In this document: positions 41,853 to 50,645 of the stretch, piece after piece
Position numbering within the stretch: the first letter of the stretch is position 1
How the letters are laid out: each line of letters opens with the position of its first letter
Origin: Cystobacter ferrugineus
GTDB lineage: Bacteria > Myxococcota > Myxococcia > Myxococcales > Myxococcaceae
Reading direction: 5' to 3'
Assembly: GCF_001887355.1 (NCBI RefSeq)
Contig: NZ_MPIN01000001.1
Span: forward strand, 721,932-785,931
DNA: 64,000 bases
Made by a program: the position numbers and the translations under genes
Notes under the pieces: model-generated
Told to the model about the DNA's origin: nothing
What the model saw: only the letters and a program-made list of their open reading frames with translations
The model's database searches: none

Positions 41853-44800
41853 ATGATGAACAAGTCATCCCATTCGAGCAGCATTCCCCAGCCGCATGTG
41901 CGTCCCCTCGTCGGCAATGTGCCGGACGTCGGGTTCGAGACACCCCTGCAGAACATGATGAAGCTCGCGCGCGAGCTCGGGCCCATCTTCCGGCTGTCGT
42001 TCCCCGGAGGCCGCACCGCCCTGGTGCTCAGCTCTCATGAGCTGGTGGCCGATGTCTGTGACGAGAGCCGCTTCGACAAGCAGGTGAGCGGGGCGCTCAA
42101 GCAGATCCGCGACTTCGCGGGTGACGGCCTCTTCACGGCGATGACGGAGGAGCCCAACTGGGGCAAGGCCCACCGCCTGTTGATGCCCGCGTTCGGTCCC
42201 GCGGCCATGCGCAACTACCACGACGACATGCTCGACGTGGCCGACCAGATGTTCACGCGTTGGGAGCGCTTCGGGCCGGAGGCCGTGCTCGACGTGCCGG
42301 ACAACATGACGCGGCTCACGCTCGACACCATCGCGCTGTGTGGCTTCGGCTACCGCTTCAACTCCTTCTATCAGACGGAGATGCACCCCTTCGTCGAGTC
42401 CATGGTGCGCGCCCTGGCCGAGGCGGGCAATCGCGCCCGGCGTGTCCCGCTCCAGACGCAGCTCATGCTGCGCACCCAGCGCCAGTTCCAGGCGGACATC
42501 GGCTACATGCACGAGGTGACGCGCGAGCTCATCGCGAAGCGCCGCACGCTCACGCCCGAGGAGGCCCCGCGCGACCTGCTCAGCCTCATGCTCGACGCGA
42601 AGGACCCCCTCACGGGCGAGGGGCTCGACGAGGAGAACATCCGCAACCAGATGGTGACCTTCCTCATCGCGGGTCACGAGACGACGAGCGGCCTGTTGTC
42701 CTTCGCCACCTACTTCCTGCTGCGCCACCCCGAGGTGCTCGAGAAGGCCCATGCCGAGGTGGACCGGGTGCTGGGCGACGAGGTGCCGCGCTTCGAGCAG
42801 GTCGGCCAGTTGCACTACATCGATCAGATCCTGCGCGAGTCGCTGCGCCTGTGGCCCACCGCGCCGGCCTTCTCCGTGCACCCCAAGGCGGAGGAGACGC
42901 TGATCGCGGGCACCTACCCCATCCGCCGCGAGGACACCGCGGTGGTGCTCACCACGATGCTGCACCGCGATCCCACGGTGTGGAAGGACCCGGAGCGCTT
43001 CGATCCGGATCGCTTTGCCCCCGAGGTGCGCGACCGCATTCCGCCGCACGCGTGGAAGCCATTTGGCAACGGGCAGCGCTCGTGCATCGGCCGGGCGTTC
43101 GCGCTCCAGGAGGCCACGCTGGTGCTGGCCATGATGCTCCAGCGCTTCCACCTCGTGGAGCCCGCGCCGTACGAGCTCCACGTCCGCGAGACGCTCACGC
43201 TCAAGCCCGAGGGGCTCAAGCTGCGCGTCCGGGTGCGCAAGCCCGTCTCCCGTCCGCTCGCCTCGCGTCCCACGCCCGGTGCCGCCGCGCCCGCTCCGAA
43301 GCAGGAGGGAGTGGCCTCTCATGGCACGCCCCTGCTGCTGCTCTACGGCTCCAACTCGGGGGCCTCCGAGGCGTTCGCCCGGCGCATCGCCAGTGATGGG
43401 CTCGCGCGGGGCTACTCGGCGAAGGTGGCGCCGCTGGACGACTACACCGGGAAGCTGCCCAAGGAGGGCGCCGTCGTCCTCGTGACGGCCTCCTACAACG
43501 GCCAGCCGCCGGACAACGCGCGGGCGTTCCACACGTGGATTTCGAACATTCCCGAGGGCTCGCTGCTGGGCGTGCGCTACGCGGTGTTCGGCTGCGGCAA
43601 CCGGGACTGGGCCGCGACGTACCAGGCCATTCCCAAGCACTTCGACGAGCGGCTGAGCGCCGCGGGAGCCGAGGCGCTCGTCGCGCGGGGCGAGGCGGAT
43701 GCGCGGGGTGACTTCTTCGGGGACTTCGAGCACTGGTACGCGCCCTTCTGGGAGACGGTGGGGGCGGCGCTCGGTGTGTCCTCGCGCGCGGTGTCGTCCG
43801 AGCCGCTCTACACGGTGGAGGTGGTGCCCTCCTCGAGCGCGGAGCTGGTGAAGCAGAACAAGCTCGAGCTGGCCACGCTGGTGGACAACCGCGAGCTCGT
43901 CGACATGACGTCGCCGCTCGGCCGCTCCAAGCGGCACCTCGCCTTCAAGCTGCCCGAGGGCGTGACGTACGCGGCGGGTGACTACCTCGCGGTGCTACCG
44001 GAGAACCACCCGGACCTCGTGGAGCGCGCCGCGCGCCGCTTCGGACTGCGCACGGACGCCGCCGTCGTCCTGCACTCGACCCGGGGCGCCATGGCGTCGT
44101 CGCTGCCCACGGACACGCCGGTGTCGGTGCAGGAATTGCTCGGCCGGCACGTGGAGCTGTCGGCGCCCGCCACGCGCAAGGACCTGGAGCGGCTGGCGGA
44201 GAAGAACCCCTGCCCGCCGCACGCCATGCACCTGGCGGCCCTCGCCCAGGACGCCGAGCGCTACAAGAAGGAGATCCTCGACAAGCGCGTGAGCGTGCTG
44301 GACCTGCTGGAGCAGTACACCTCGTGCATCCTCACCTTCGGAGACTTCCTCGAGCTGCTGCCGGCCATGCGCGTGCGGCAGTACTCGGTGTCGTCCTCGC
44401 CGAGGGCGGACCCCACGGTGTGCACGTTGACGGTGGCGGTGGTGGACGCGGAGGCGTGGAGCGGCCAGGGCCGCTTCCATGGAACGTGCTCGAGCTATCT
44501 GGCGCGGCTGCGTCCGGGCGAGCAGGTGGCGGTGGCGGTACGCACGCCGAACGCGCCCTTCCACCCGCCCGCGTCGAACGCGACGCCCATCATCATGGTG
44601 GGCGCGGGCACGGGACTGGCGCCCTTCCGGGGCTTCATCCAGGAGCGCGCTCTGCGCCACACGCGAGGGGAGGCGGCCGGGCCGGCGTTGTTCTTCTTCG
44701 GGTGTGACCACCCGGAGGTGGACTTCCTCTACCGCGAGGAACTGGCGGCCTGGGAGCGCGAGGGCGTGGTGAAGGTGCTGCCCGCCTTCTTCCGCCAGCC

Positions 44801-45041
44801 CGAGGGCGACGTGATGTTCGTGCAGCACCGGCTGTGGAAGGAGCGCGAGCAGGTGAAGGCGCTGCTGGCCCAGGGGGCCCAATTCTTCATCTGCGGGGAT
44901 GGGCGGCGCATGGCGCCCGCGGTGCGCGAGACGTTGGCGAAGATCCACCAGGAGAGGGTGGGCTGCTCCGAGGCGGAGGCCACGGCGTGGCTGGAGGGAA
45001 TGGAGAAGCAGGGCCGCCTGGTGGCGGACGTCTTCGCCTGA
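41853..45041 (+). CDS. self-sufficient cytochrome P450/P450 reductase (CYP102/BM3 type)
   Basis: A 1062-residue fusion, close to P450 BM3 (1049). The haem domain (1 to about 465) has AGHETTSGLLSFATYFLLRH in the I helix, ESLRLWPTAP (ExxR) and the haem loop FGNGQRSCIGRAFALQEA with Cys411. A linker rich in Ala/Pro leads to an FMN domain (about 490-640, LLLLYGSNSGASEAFA, VLVTASYNG, FGCGNRDW), then an FAD/NADPH reductase (670-1062: MRVRQYSVSSSP, IMVGAGTGLAPFRGFIQERA, FFICGDGRRMAPAVRETLAK). CYP102 enzymes hydroxylate fatty acids near the omega end using NADPH. GGAG eight bases before the ATG at 41853 fixes the start. Partner: the dehydrogenase gene just upstream. Confidence 0.95.
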   Translation: MMNKSSHSSSIPQPHVRPLVGNVPDVGFETPLQNMMKLARELGPIFRLSFPGGRTALVLSSHELVADVCDESRFDKQVSGALKQIRDFAGDGLFTAMTEEPNWGKAHRLLMPAFGPAAMRNYHDDMLDVADQMFTRWERFGPEAVLDVPDNMTRLTLDTIALCGFGYRFNSFYQTEMHPFVESMVRALAEAGNRARRVPLQTQLMLRTQRQFQADIGYMHEVTRELIAKRRTLTPEEAPRDLLSLMLDAKDPLTGEGLDEENIRNQMVTFLIAGHETTSGLLSFATYFLLRHPEVLEKAHAEVDRVLGDEVPRFEQVGQLHYIDQILRESLRLWPTAPAFSVHPKAEETLIAGTYPIRREDTAVVLTTMLHRDPTVWKDPERFDPDRFAPEVRDRIPPHAWKPFGNGQRSCIGRAFALQEATLVLAMMLQRFHLVEPAPYELHVRETLTLKPEGLKLRVRVRKPVSRPLASRPTPGAAAPAPKQEGVASHGTPLLLLYGSNSGASEAFARRIASDGLARGYSAKVAPLDDYTGKLPKEGAVVLVTASYNGQPPDNARAFHTWISNIPEGSLLGVRYAVFGCGNRDWAATYQAIPKHFDERLSAAGAEALVARGEADARGDFFGDFEHWYAPFWETVGAALGVSSRAVSSEPLYTVEVVPSSSAELVKQNKLELATLVDNRELVDMTSPLGRSKRHLAFKLPEGVTYAAGDYLAVLPENHPDLVERAARRFGLRTDAAVVLHSTRGAMASSLPTDTPVSVQELLGRHVELSAPATRKDLERLAEKNPCPPHAMHLAALAQDAERYKKEILDKRVSVLDLLEQYTSCILTFGDFLELLPAMRVRQYSVSSSPRADPTVCTLTVAVVDAEAWSGQGRFHGTCSSYLARLRPGEQVAVAVRTPNAPFHPPASNATPIIMVGAGTGLAPFRGFIQERALRHTRGEAAGPALFFFGCDHPEVDFLYREELAAWEREGVVKVLPAFFRQPEGDVMFVQHRLWKEREQVKALLAQGAQFFICGDGRRMAPAVRETLAKIHQERVGCSEAEATAWLEGMEKQGRLVADVFA

Positions 45042-45068
45042 GGAGTGGAGAGGGGTTCACGAGGTTCT

Positions 45069-45108
45069 TGGAGGGAGAACTGCCCCAGCCAGGGTGGTTG
45101 TCCCTCCA
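45069..45108 (+). terminator. possible stem-loop downstream of the P450 gene
   Basis: TGGAGGGA and TCCCTCCA are perfect 8-base arms with 24 bases between. No T-run follows, so classical rho-independent termination is doubtful. A shortened version (TGGAGGG and CCCTCCA) occurs after the P450 relic at about 49227-49256. Confidence 0.3.
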
Positions 45109-45200
45109 TGGTTTTCACTCCAGGTGTGGTGGGGCGATAGGAGGGACTTTAGAGTGGCTCGAATGACCGGGGCCGGGTCACGGCACCGGGTGGAGCTGAT

Positions 45201-47339
45201 ATGGAACGTGTTCTCGACTCCGATTCGCCACCCGCCGCGTGCGCGGTGGCCGCCCCACTGCCCGACAACGAGCAGGAGCGGCTGGCGGCCCTGCGCAGCT
45301 ATGCGGTGCTCGATACGGAGCCCGAGCTGTCCTTCGACGACGTCACCCACCTGGCCTCGCGGCTCTGTGGCACCCCCATGGCATTGGTGGTCCTGGTGGA
45401 TGAGGCGCGCCAGTGGTTCAAGTCCCGCCAGGGCATGGACATCGAGGAGTGCTCGCGGGAGGAGGGCTTCTGTGCCCACACCATCCTTCAGCGTGAGCCC
45501 CTCGTCATCCAGGACGCCACCGCCGACGCCCGCTTCCGCGGCAACCCGTTCGTCGCGGCGCCCTCGGGCATCCGCTTCTATGCGGGCGCTCCCCTCATCA
45601 ACCCGCAGGGGCATGCGCTGGGGAGCATCTGTGTCCTCGACTACACGCCCCGTCAGCTCACCCCGGAGCAGACCCGCTCGCTCGAGGCCCTGGCCCGGCA
45701 GGTGGTCAGTCTGCTGGAGCTGCGGCGCATGAATTGCGAGCAGCGGCGGCTCATCGCCGAGCTGCGCACCAGCCAGGAGCGCATCGACATCCTCCAGCGC
45801 GCCACCCATGACGCCATCTGGGACTGGGATTTGAAGACCAACCAGCTCACGTGGAACCCGCGCCTCGCCGAGCTGCTCGGCGATGAGTTGGAGCACGCGA
45901 GGAGTGACATCTCCTGGTGGTTCGCTCGCTTCCACCCGGGGGACCGGGCACGTGTGAAGGACAGCCTCGACCGTGCCATCGCCCAGGGCGCCTCGATGTG
46001 GACGGATGAGTACCGCTTCCGCCTCGCCAATGGCACGTGGGCGCGAATGTTCAGCCGGTGCGCCATCCAGCGCGATGCCGAGGGCCATCCGCTGCGCCTG
46101 ATTGGCGTGAGCCTGGACATCAGCGAGCGCGAGGCGCTGCGTGCCCGCGTGGCGTTGGCGGAACGGATGAGCTCGGTGGGCACGCTCGCGGCCGGGGTGG
46201 CGCATGAAATCAACAACCCGCTGGCGTATGTCATGGCCAACCTGAACTACGCGCTGACGGAGGTGCGGGAGGGCCGGGCCGGAGCGCCTGACGCGGACGA
46301 GTTGACCCAGGTGCTCCAGGAGGCGCACGAGGGAGCCGAGCGCATCCGGCGCATCGTGCGCGACCTGAAGACCTTCAGCCGGCCGGCCGATGAGCGCATG
46401 GAGTGGCTGGATCTCCACCACACCATCGACTCGGCGGTGACCCTGGCATGGAACGAGCTCCGCCACCGGGCGCGCCTGGTGAAGCAGTACCAGGAGGTGC
46501 CCCGGGTGTATGCCAACGAGGGGCGTCTGGGGCAGGTGGTCCTCCACCTGCTGATGAACGCGGCGCACGCCATCCCCGAGGGCGCGGCGGACCAGAATGA
46601 GATCCGCATCACCACGCGCGTGGACGCCGAGGGGCGGGTGCTCATCGAGGTGAGCGACACGGGCCGTGGCATTCCCGAGGCCATCCGCTCGCGCATCTTC
46701 GAGCCGTTCTTCACCACCCAGCCGGTGGGCGAGGGCATGGGACTGGGGCTGTCCATCAACCACACGCTCGTCACCCACATGGGAGGGGAGCTTCAGTTCG
46801 AGAGCGAAGTGGACAAGGGCACGGTGTTCCGGGTGGTGCTCCCGCCTCCCGAGCGGCTCGCGCCCGAGAGCGCCCCCCCGCGGGAGCCCGTGCCCCCACC
46901 CGCCGAGGTCGCGGCCACGCGGCGCGGCCGCCTCCTGGTGGTGGACGATGAGGCCCGGGTTCTCTCCTCGCTGGAGCGCACGCTGGGCCGGACGCATGAG
47001 GTCATCACCTTCGAGCGGGCCCAGGCGGCGCTGGCGTGGTTGGAGCAGGGCCAGCCGTGGGACCTGATCCTCTGTGACGTGATGATGCCCGAGATGACGG
47101 GGATGGAGTTCCACGCGGCGCTCGCCCAGCGCATGCCCGAGCGCGTCCGGGACATCATCTTCATCACGGGCGGGGCGTTCACGGCGACGGCCCGCGAGTT
47201 CCTCGCGCGCGTGGACAACGCCCGGCTGGACAAGCCTTTCGACCTCCAGGCGCTGCGGGCCTTGGTGGAGGCGCGGCTGAAGGAGGTCAACCCCGTGCGT
47301 GAGTCTCCGCCCTCGCGGGACGGTGCCGCTCGCGGATGA
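45201..47339 (+). CDS. hybrid sensor histidine kinase with GAF, PAS and receiver domains
   Basis: A 712-residue soluble kinase. A GAF domain occupies about 25-180 (LSFDDVTHLASRLCGTPMAL, SREEGFCAHTIL, GSICVLDYTPRQLTPEQ), a PAS/PAC domain 195-310 (ATHDAIWDWDLKTNQLTWNP ... GVSLDISERE), the HisKA His335 in GVAHEINNPLAYVMANL, the HATPase domain has LLMNAAHAIPEG, DTGRGIPEAI and GMGLGLSINHTL, and a C-terminal receiver domain has LLVVDDEARVLSSLERTLG, Asp626 in LILCDVMMPEMTG and KPFD. The receiver suggests an intramolecular phosphorelay; no output domain or dedicated regulator is near. The 3' end overlaps the convergent lysR gene by 53 bases. Confidence 0.9.
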   Translation: MERVLDSDSPPAACAVAAPLPDNEQERLAALRSYAVLDTEPELSFDDVTHLASRLCGTPMALVVLVDEARQWFKSRQGMDIEECSREEGFCAHTILQREPLVIQDATADARFRGNPFVAAPSGIRFYAGAPLINPQGHALGSICVLDYTPRQLTPEQTRSLEALARQVVSLLELRRMNCEQRRLIAELRTSQERIDILQRATHDAIWDWDLKTNQLTWNPRLAELLGDELEHARSDISWWFARFHPGDRARVKDSLDRAIAQGASMWTDEYRFRLANGTWARMFSRCAIQRDAEGHPLRLIGVSLDISEREALRARVALAERMSSVGTLAAGVAHEINNPLAYVMANLNYALTEVREGRAGAPDADELTQVLQEAHEGAERIRRIVRDLKTFSRPADERMEWLDLHHTIDSAVTLAWNELRHRARLVKQYQEVPRVYANEGRLGQVVLHLLMNAAHAIPEGAADQNEIRITTRVDAEGRVLIEVSDTGRGIPEAIRSRIFEPFFTTQPVGEGMGLGLSINHTLVTHMGGELQFESEVDKGTVFRVVLPPPERLAPESAPPREPVPPPAEVAATRRGRLLVVDDEARVLSSLERTLGRTHEVITFERAQAALAWLEQGQPWDLILCDVMMPEMTGMEFHAALAQRMPERVRDIIFITGGAFTATAREFLARVDNARLDKPFDLQALRALVEARLKEVNPVRESPPSRDGAARG

Positions 47340-48222
47340 GCGCCACGAGCGCGCGGAGGCTGGCCGAGGCGTGGCGATGCGCCGGGTAGTAGAGACACAC
47401 GCCCGGTTCCGGGGGAGTCCAATCTCCGAGCACCTGGACGAGCTGGCCCGCCGCGAGCGCGTCGTCGACATTCCACGCGCTCACGTACGCGAGCCCGGCG
47501 CCACCGAGCGCCGCCGCGACCACGGCCTCATCGTCATCGAGCGTGAGCCGTCCCTTCACGTCCACGGCGAGCTCCTCACCGCTCCGTGAAAGCTCCCACC
47601 GGTAGATCGTGCCGTTGGACATCCGGTAGCGGATGCACTCGTGCTCGACGAGGTCCGCGGGCGTCTGCGGTACGCCGCGAGCGCGCAGATACTTCTTCGA
47701 GCCGACGACGATGAAGCGCGTGTCGCCGCTGCAAGGGACCGCCACCATGTCGCGCGGAATGCTCCCGGCCAGCCGGACACCGGCGTCGAATCCGTCCGCC
47801 ACGATGTCGACGGGTTTGTCCTCGGCCACGAGCTCGACGCGTACGTCCGGATGGCGCCGCAGGTACTCGAGGACGATGGGCATGAGGATCCGCCTCGCCA
47901 CGAGCGCCGAGGCGTTGATGCGCAACGTGCCGGTCGGCGTCTTCTGGTGGGCGTCCACGGACTCCATCGCCTCCGCGAGCGTTGCCAGGGCCGGCTTCAC
48001 CCGAGCGAGGAAGTCTTCGCCCGCGTCCGAGAGCGCGACGCTGCGCGTGGTCCGATGGAAGAGCCGGACGCCCAGGCGTTTCTCGAGCGCGGCGATGGCA
48101 TGGCTCAAGGTGGAAGGAGACAGGCCGAGCTCGCTCGCCGCGGCGCGGAAGTTCTTGTGGGTGGCCACCGCCACCACCGCGTTCAGCTCGGTGAGACCGG
48201 TGCCGTGGAGCCCGTTCTTCAT
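47287..48222 (-). CDS. LysR family transcriptional regulator
   Basis: A 311-residue LTTR: winged helix LTELNAVVAVATHKNFRAAA, GLSPSTLSHAIAALEKRLGV, LFHRTTRSVALSDAGEDFL, then a substrate domain (GTLRINASALVARRILMPIV to YYPAHRHASASLRALVALI). ATG at 48222 with AGGAGA at a good distance. Divergent, 76 bases away, is a short-chain dehydrogenase gene that it probably regulates; a near-palindrome TGCAT-N2-ATGCA lies in between. Its 3' end runs 53 bases into the kinase gene on the other strand, so the two coding ends overlap tail to tail. Confidence 0.9.
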   Translation of the reverse strand: MKNGLHGTGLTELNAVVAVATHKNFRAAASELGLSPSTLSHAIAALEKRLGVRLFHRTTRSVALSDAGEDFLARVKPALATLAEAMESVDAHQKTPTGTLRINASALVARRILMPIVLEYLRRHPDVRVELVAEDKPVDIVADGFDAGVRLAGSIPRDMVAVPCSGDTRFIVVGSKKYLRARGVPQTPADLVEHECIRYRMSNGTIYRWELSRSGEELAVDVKGRLTLDDDEAVVAAALGGAGLAYVSAWNVDDALAAGQLVQVLGDWTPPEPGVCLYYPAHRHASASLRALVALIRERHRPARAETHARG

Positions 48223-48234
48223 TGGTGAATCTCC

Positions 48235-48246
48235 TGCATCAATGCA
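48235..48246. promoter_or_regulatory. short palindrome between LysR and SDR genes
   Basis: TGCATCAATGCA has perfect five-base arms (TGCAT, ATGCA) and a two-base centre. It lies 13 bases before the lysR ATG and 53 before the SDR ATG, where a LysR-type site or its autoregulatory half would be expected. GAATC and its complement GATTC (in ATTCATGCC) flank it. Confidence 0.4.
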
Positions 48247-48298
48247 TCCAGGAATCATCGTATTGTGGCATGAATCGTCGGGTCCTACCTTCTGGCCC

Positions 48299-49144
48299 AT
48301 GAACAAGACCGTTCTCATCACTGGTTGCTCCACGGGCTTCGGACTCGCTTCGGCGAAGCACTTCGCGGCTCGGGGCTGGAATGTCATCGCGACGATGCGC
48401 ACGCCTTCACCGATACCGGAGCTCGCGGCGCTTCCCGGCGTGCTCGTGACCCGGCTCGATGTTCAAGACCGCGCGAGCATCGATTCCGCCTTGCGAGCAG
48501 GCGTCGAGCGATTTGGTGGCCTCGATGTCGTCGTCAACAACGCGGGCTTCGGGCTGCACGGCCTCTTCGAGACGACCCCCCGCGAGAAGATCCTCGAACA
48601 GTTCGAGGTGAACGTCTTTGGCGTGATGGATGTGATTCGCGCGGCACTGCCCTGCTTCGTCCAGCGTGGCGGTGGAACGATCGTGAACGTGAGCTCCGGC
48701 GCGGGCGTCTTCACCCTGCCGATGATCTCCCTGTACTGCGCGAGTAAATTCGCGCTCGAGGGCTTCTCGGAGGCGCTCTCGTACGAGCTCACGTCGCAGA
48801 ACGTGCGCGTGAAGCTCGTCGAGCCCGGCGGGGTCGTGGATACGCGTTTCGTGGCGCGAAGCGCCGAGGAGTCCTCCCAGAGCGCCGTGCCACCGCGTTA
48901 CGAGGCCTTCGTTCGTGCCACGAACGAGGTGTTCGCCCGGATGCGCGAGGACCGCTCCGGAGCGACGTCCGAGGGGGTCGCGGAGGTCATCTACGAGGCC
49001 GCCACGGACCCGAGCGACCGCTTGCGCTACGTGGCGACCGACGGAATCAAGCCGCTCGTGAAGATGCGGCGCGAGACGTCCGAGGAGGCCTACCTCGCGT
49101 TCATGCGCGAGCGGTTCCTCGTCAAGCCCCCGCCCGTCAGATAG
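48299..49144 (+). CDS. short-chain dehydrogenase/reductase
   Basis: A 281-residue classical SDR: NAD(P) loop VLITGCSTGFGLASAKHFA, LDVQDR, NNAGFG, catalytic Ser in VNVSSGAGVF and Tyr/Lys in LYCASKFALEGF, then EPGGVVDTRF. The TGxSTGxG loop with Arg in TMRTP suggests NADP. Substrate unknown. It is divergent from the LysR gene. Ribosome-binding sequence is poor (TCTGGCCC before ATG). Nothing in the neighbourhood tells the pathway. Confidence 0.9.
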   Translation: MNKTVLITGCSTGFGLASAKHFAARGWNVIATMRTPSPIPELAALPGVLVTRLDVQDRASIDSALRAGVERFGGLDVVVNNAGFGLHGLFETTPREKILEQFEVNVFGVMDVIRAALPCFVQRGGGTIVNVSSGAGVFTLPMISLYCASKFALEGFSEALSYELTSQNVRVKLVEPGGVVDTRFVARSAEESSQSAVPPRYEAFVRATNEVFARMREDRSGATSEGVAEVIYEAATDPSDRLRYVATDGIKPLVKMRRETSEEAYLAFMRERFLVKPPPVR

Positions 49145-49159
49145 CTATCAGGCGCACCT

Positions 49160-49209
49160 GGGACCTGGAGTGAGGCAGTGCCGCCCGGGTGGCCGAGGTC
49201 TTCGCTTGA
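49160..49209 (+). pseudogene. relic of the 3' end of a second P450-reductase gene
   Basis: The plus-strand frame reads WDLE, a stop, then GSAARVAEVFA and a stop, next to the end of the CYP102 gene at 45041 (WLEGMEKQGRLVADVFA, stop). The last 35 bases of the two genes are very similar, the following 17 bases (GAAGGGTAGAGTGGGG against GAGGAGTGGAGAGGGG) also resemble each other, and both are followed by a TGGAGGG...CCCTCCA pair. It looks like a leftover of a duplicated P450 gene end. Only about 50 bases are involved, so the assignment is tentative. Confidence 0.4.
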
Positions 49210-49313
49210 AGGGTAGAGTGGGGCATGGAGGGCCAGGCCACAGGGTGTCCCTCCAGACGTAGGTTGGGGGGGAGGGAGCAGTCGACCCCCCAGCTCTCCG
49301 AGAACGGAATCCC

Positions 49314-50198
49314 ATGACTCAAGCTACCCACCGAGATGCTTCACGCGAGAAGGGGCAGCCGACCTTCGTGTTCGTCCACGGAGCCGGCAGTAATTCGTTC
49401 AGCTGGGCTCCGCTGCTTCGCGAGCTCACCCTGCTGGGGCATCGCACGCTCGCCGTTGACTTGCCGGGCCATGGCTTCGACGCGCAGTTCCCCATCTCGT
49501 ACCAGGCCCCCCAGGACCTGGAGGCGTTCGCCAACGAGCCGTCGTCGATGGCACGCTTCACCCTCCAGGACAACGTGGACCATGTCGTCGACATCGTGCG
49601 GCGCGTCGCCGTGCACGGGCCGGTCATCCTGGTCGGTGCCAGCATGGGCGGGGTGACCATCAGCGGGGTCGGCAATGCCGTCCCCGACCTGCTCGCCCGG
49701 CTCGTCTACATCTCCGCCTGGTGCTGCGTCGATCTGCCCAGCATCGCCGAGTACAGTCAGGCGCCGGAGAACAACGAGAGCCTGCTGCCGAGCCTGGCGG
49801 GAGTGGCCGTGGGAAATCCCACGCAGATCGGGGTGGGCCGGGCCAACTACCGCTCGTCCGACCCGTCCTTCCTCGCCAATGCGAAAGCCGCCCTGATGGC
49901 CGAGGCCACCGATGATCAATTCCGGGCGTTCCTCAACACCTTGCAGCCCGACGAGTCGATCTCGGTCATGGTGGCGGATGCTCGGGTCGATGCGCGCACC
50001 TGGGGACGGGTCCCCCACAGCTACATTCGTCTCACCCAGGATCGGTCGATCCCTCTCTCCATGCAGAACAAGATGATCGCCGAGGCCGATGCCCTGACGC
50101 CGAACAACCGGTTCGACGTGAGGACCGTCGAGTCCAGCCACGTCGGCTTCATCCTGAAGGCCCGAGAGGTCGCTGGGATCCTCGCCAGTCTCGTGTAG
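49314..50198 (+). CDS. alpha/beta hydrolase (esterase-like)
   Basis: A 294-residue alpha/beta hydrolase. FVFVHGAGSNSFSWAPLLRE is the oxyanion-hole strand and loop, VAVDLPGHGF follows, VILVGASMGGVTISG contains the nucleophile Ser, and TVESSHVGFILKAREVAGIL carries the terminal His. The lid region (residues 120-200) has no clear resemblance to a named enzyme. The pattern resembles methylesterases and salicylate-ester or pyrethroid esterase-type hydrolases of the same fold, not a specific one. No signal peptide. The gene stands alone, after the P450 relic and 150 bases before the DUF3467 operon. Confidence 0.8.
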   Translation: MTQATHRDASREKGQPTFVFVHGAGSNSFSWAPLLRELTLLGHRTLAVDLPGHGFDAQFPISYQAPQDLEAFANEPSSMARFTLQDNVDHVVDIVRRVAVHGPVILVGASMGGVTISGVGNAVPDLLARLVYISAWCCVDLPSIAEYSQAPENNESLLPSLAGVAVGNPTQIGVGRANYRSSDPSFLANAKAALMAEATDDQFRAFLNTLQPDESISVMVADARVDARTWGRVPHSYIRLTQDRSIPLSMQNKMIAEADALTPNNRFDVRTVESSHVGFILKAREVAGILASLV

Positions 50199-50346
50199 TC
50201 CCCCTGGCGTTCGACGGGCTTCCTCGGGGATGGCCGTCGACGGAGCACGCGGGCGCGGAAGCGGGGCCGTCACCTGGCACCCGTTCTCCGCGCAGCCGCG
50301 GCGAGGAAGTCTGGCCACGAGGGGTTTTGGGCGGTATGCCGCCGTC

Positions 50347-50637
50347 ATGGCGGATGTTCCCAAACCCCCGGATGCCCCGTTGCAGATCCAGCTCGATGAC
50401 GAGGTCGCCAACGGTCAGTACGTGAACATGGCGATGGTCAACCACACGGAGACGGAGTTCACCCTGGACTTCATCTACGTCCAACCGCACCAGGTCCGTG
50501 CGAAGGTGCGCTCGCGAATCATTCTCAACCCCAAACACGTCAAGCGTCTGCTCCTCGTGATGCAGGAAAGTCTTGCCTCCTATGAGGCGCGCTTCGGTCC
50601 CCTCGGCCCTTCGGGCGAGGGCCCGTCCATGAACTGA
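50347..50637 (+). CDS. DUF3467 family protein
   Basis: A 96-residue soluble protein: LQIQLDDEVANGQYVNMAMV, TETEFTLDFIYVQPHQVRAK, RSRIILNPKHVKRLLLVMQE, followed by SLASYEARFG. This is the DUF3467 layout ('DExxxGxYxNxxxV.H...EF.lDF...P....rv.SRvIl.P...K.L...L...i..YE..FG'). Function unknown; found in many bacteria and often next to unrelated housekeeping genes. It is the first gene of the hemF operon, followed after eight bases by the next gene. Upstream frame extension to 50230 is unsupported. Confidence 0.85.
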   Translation: MADVPKPPDAPLQIQLDDEVANGQYVNMAMVNHTETEFTLDFIYVQPHQVRAKVRSRIILNPKHVKRLLLVMQESLASYEARFGPLGPSGEGPSMN

Positions 50638-50645
50638 GGTGGGAC

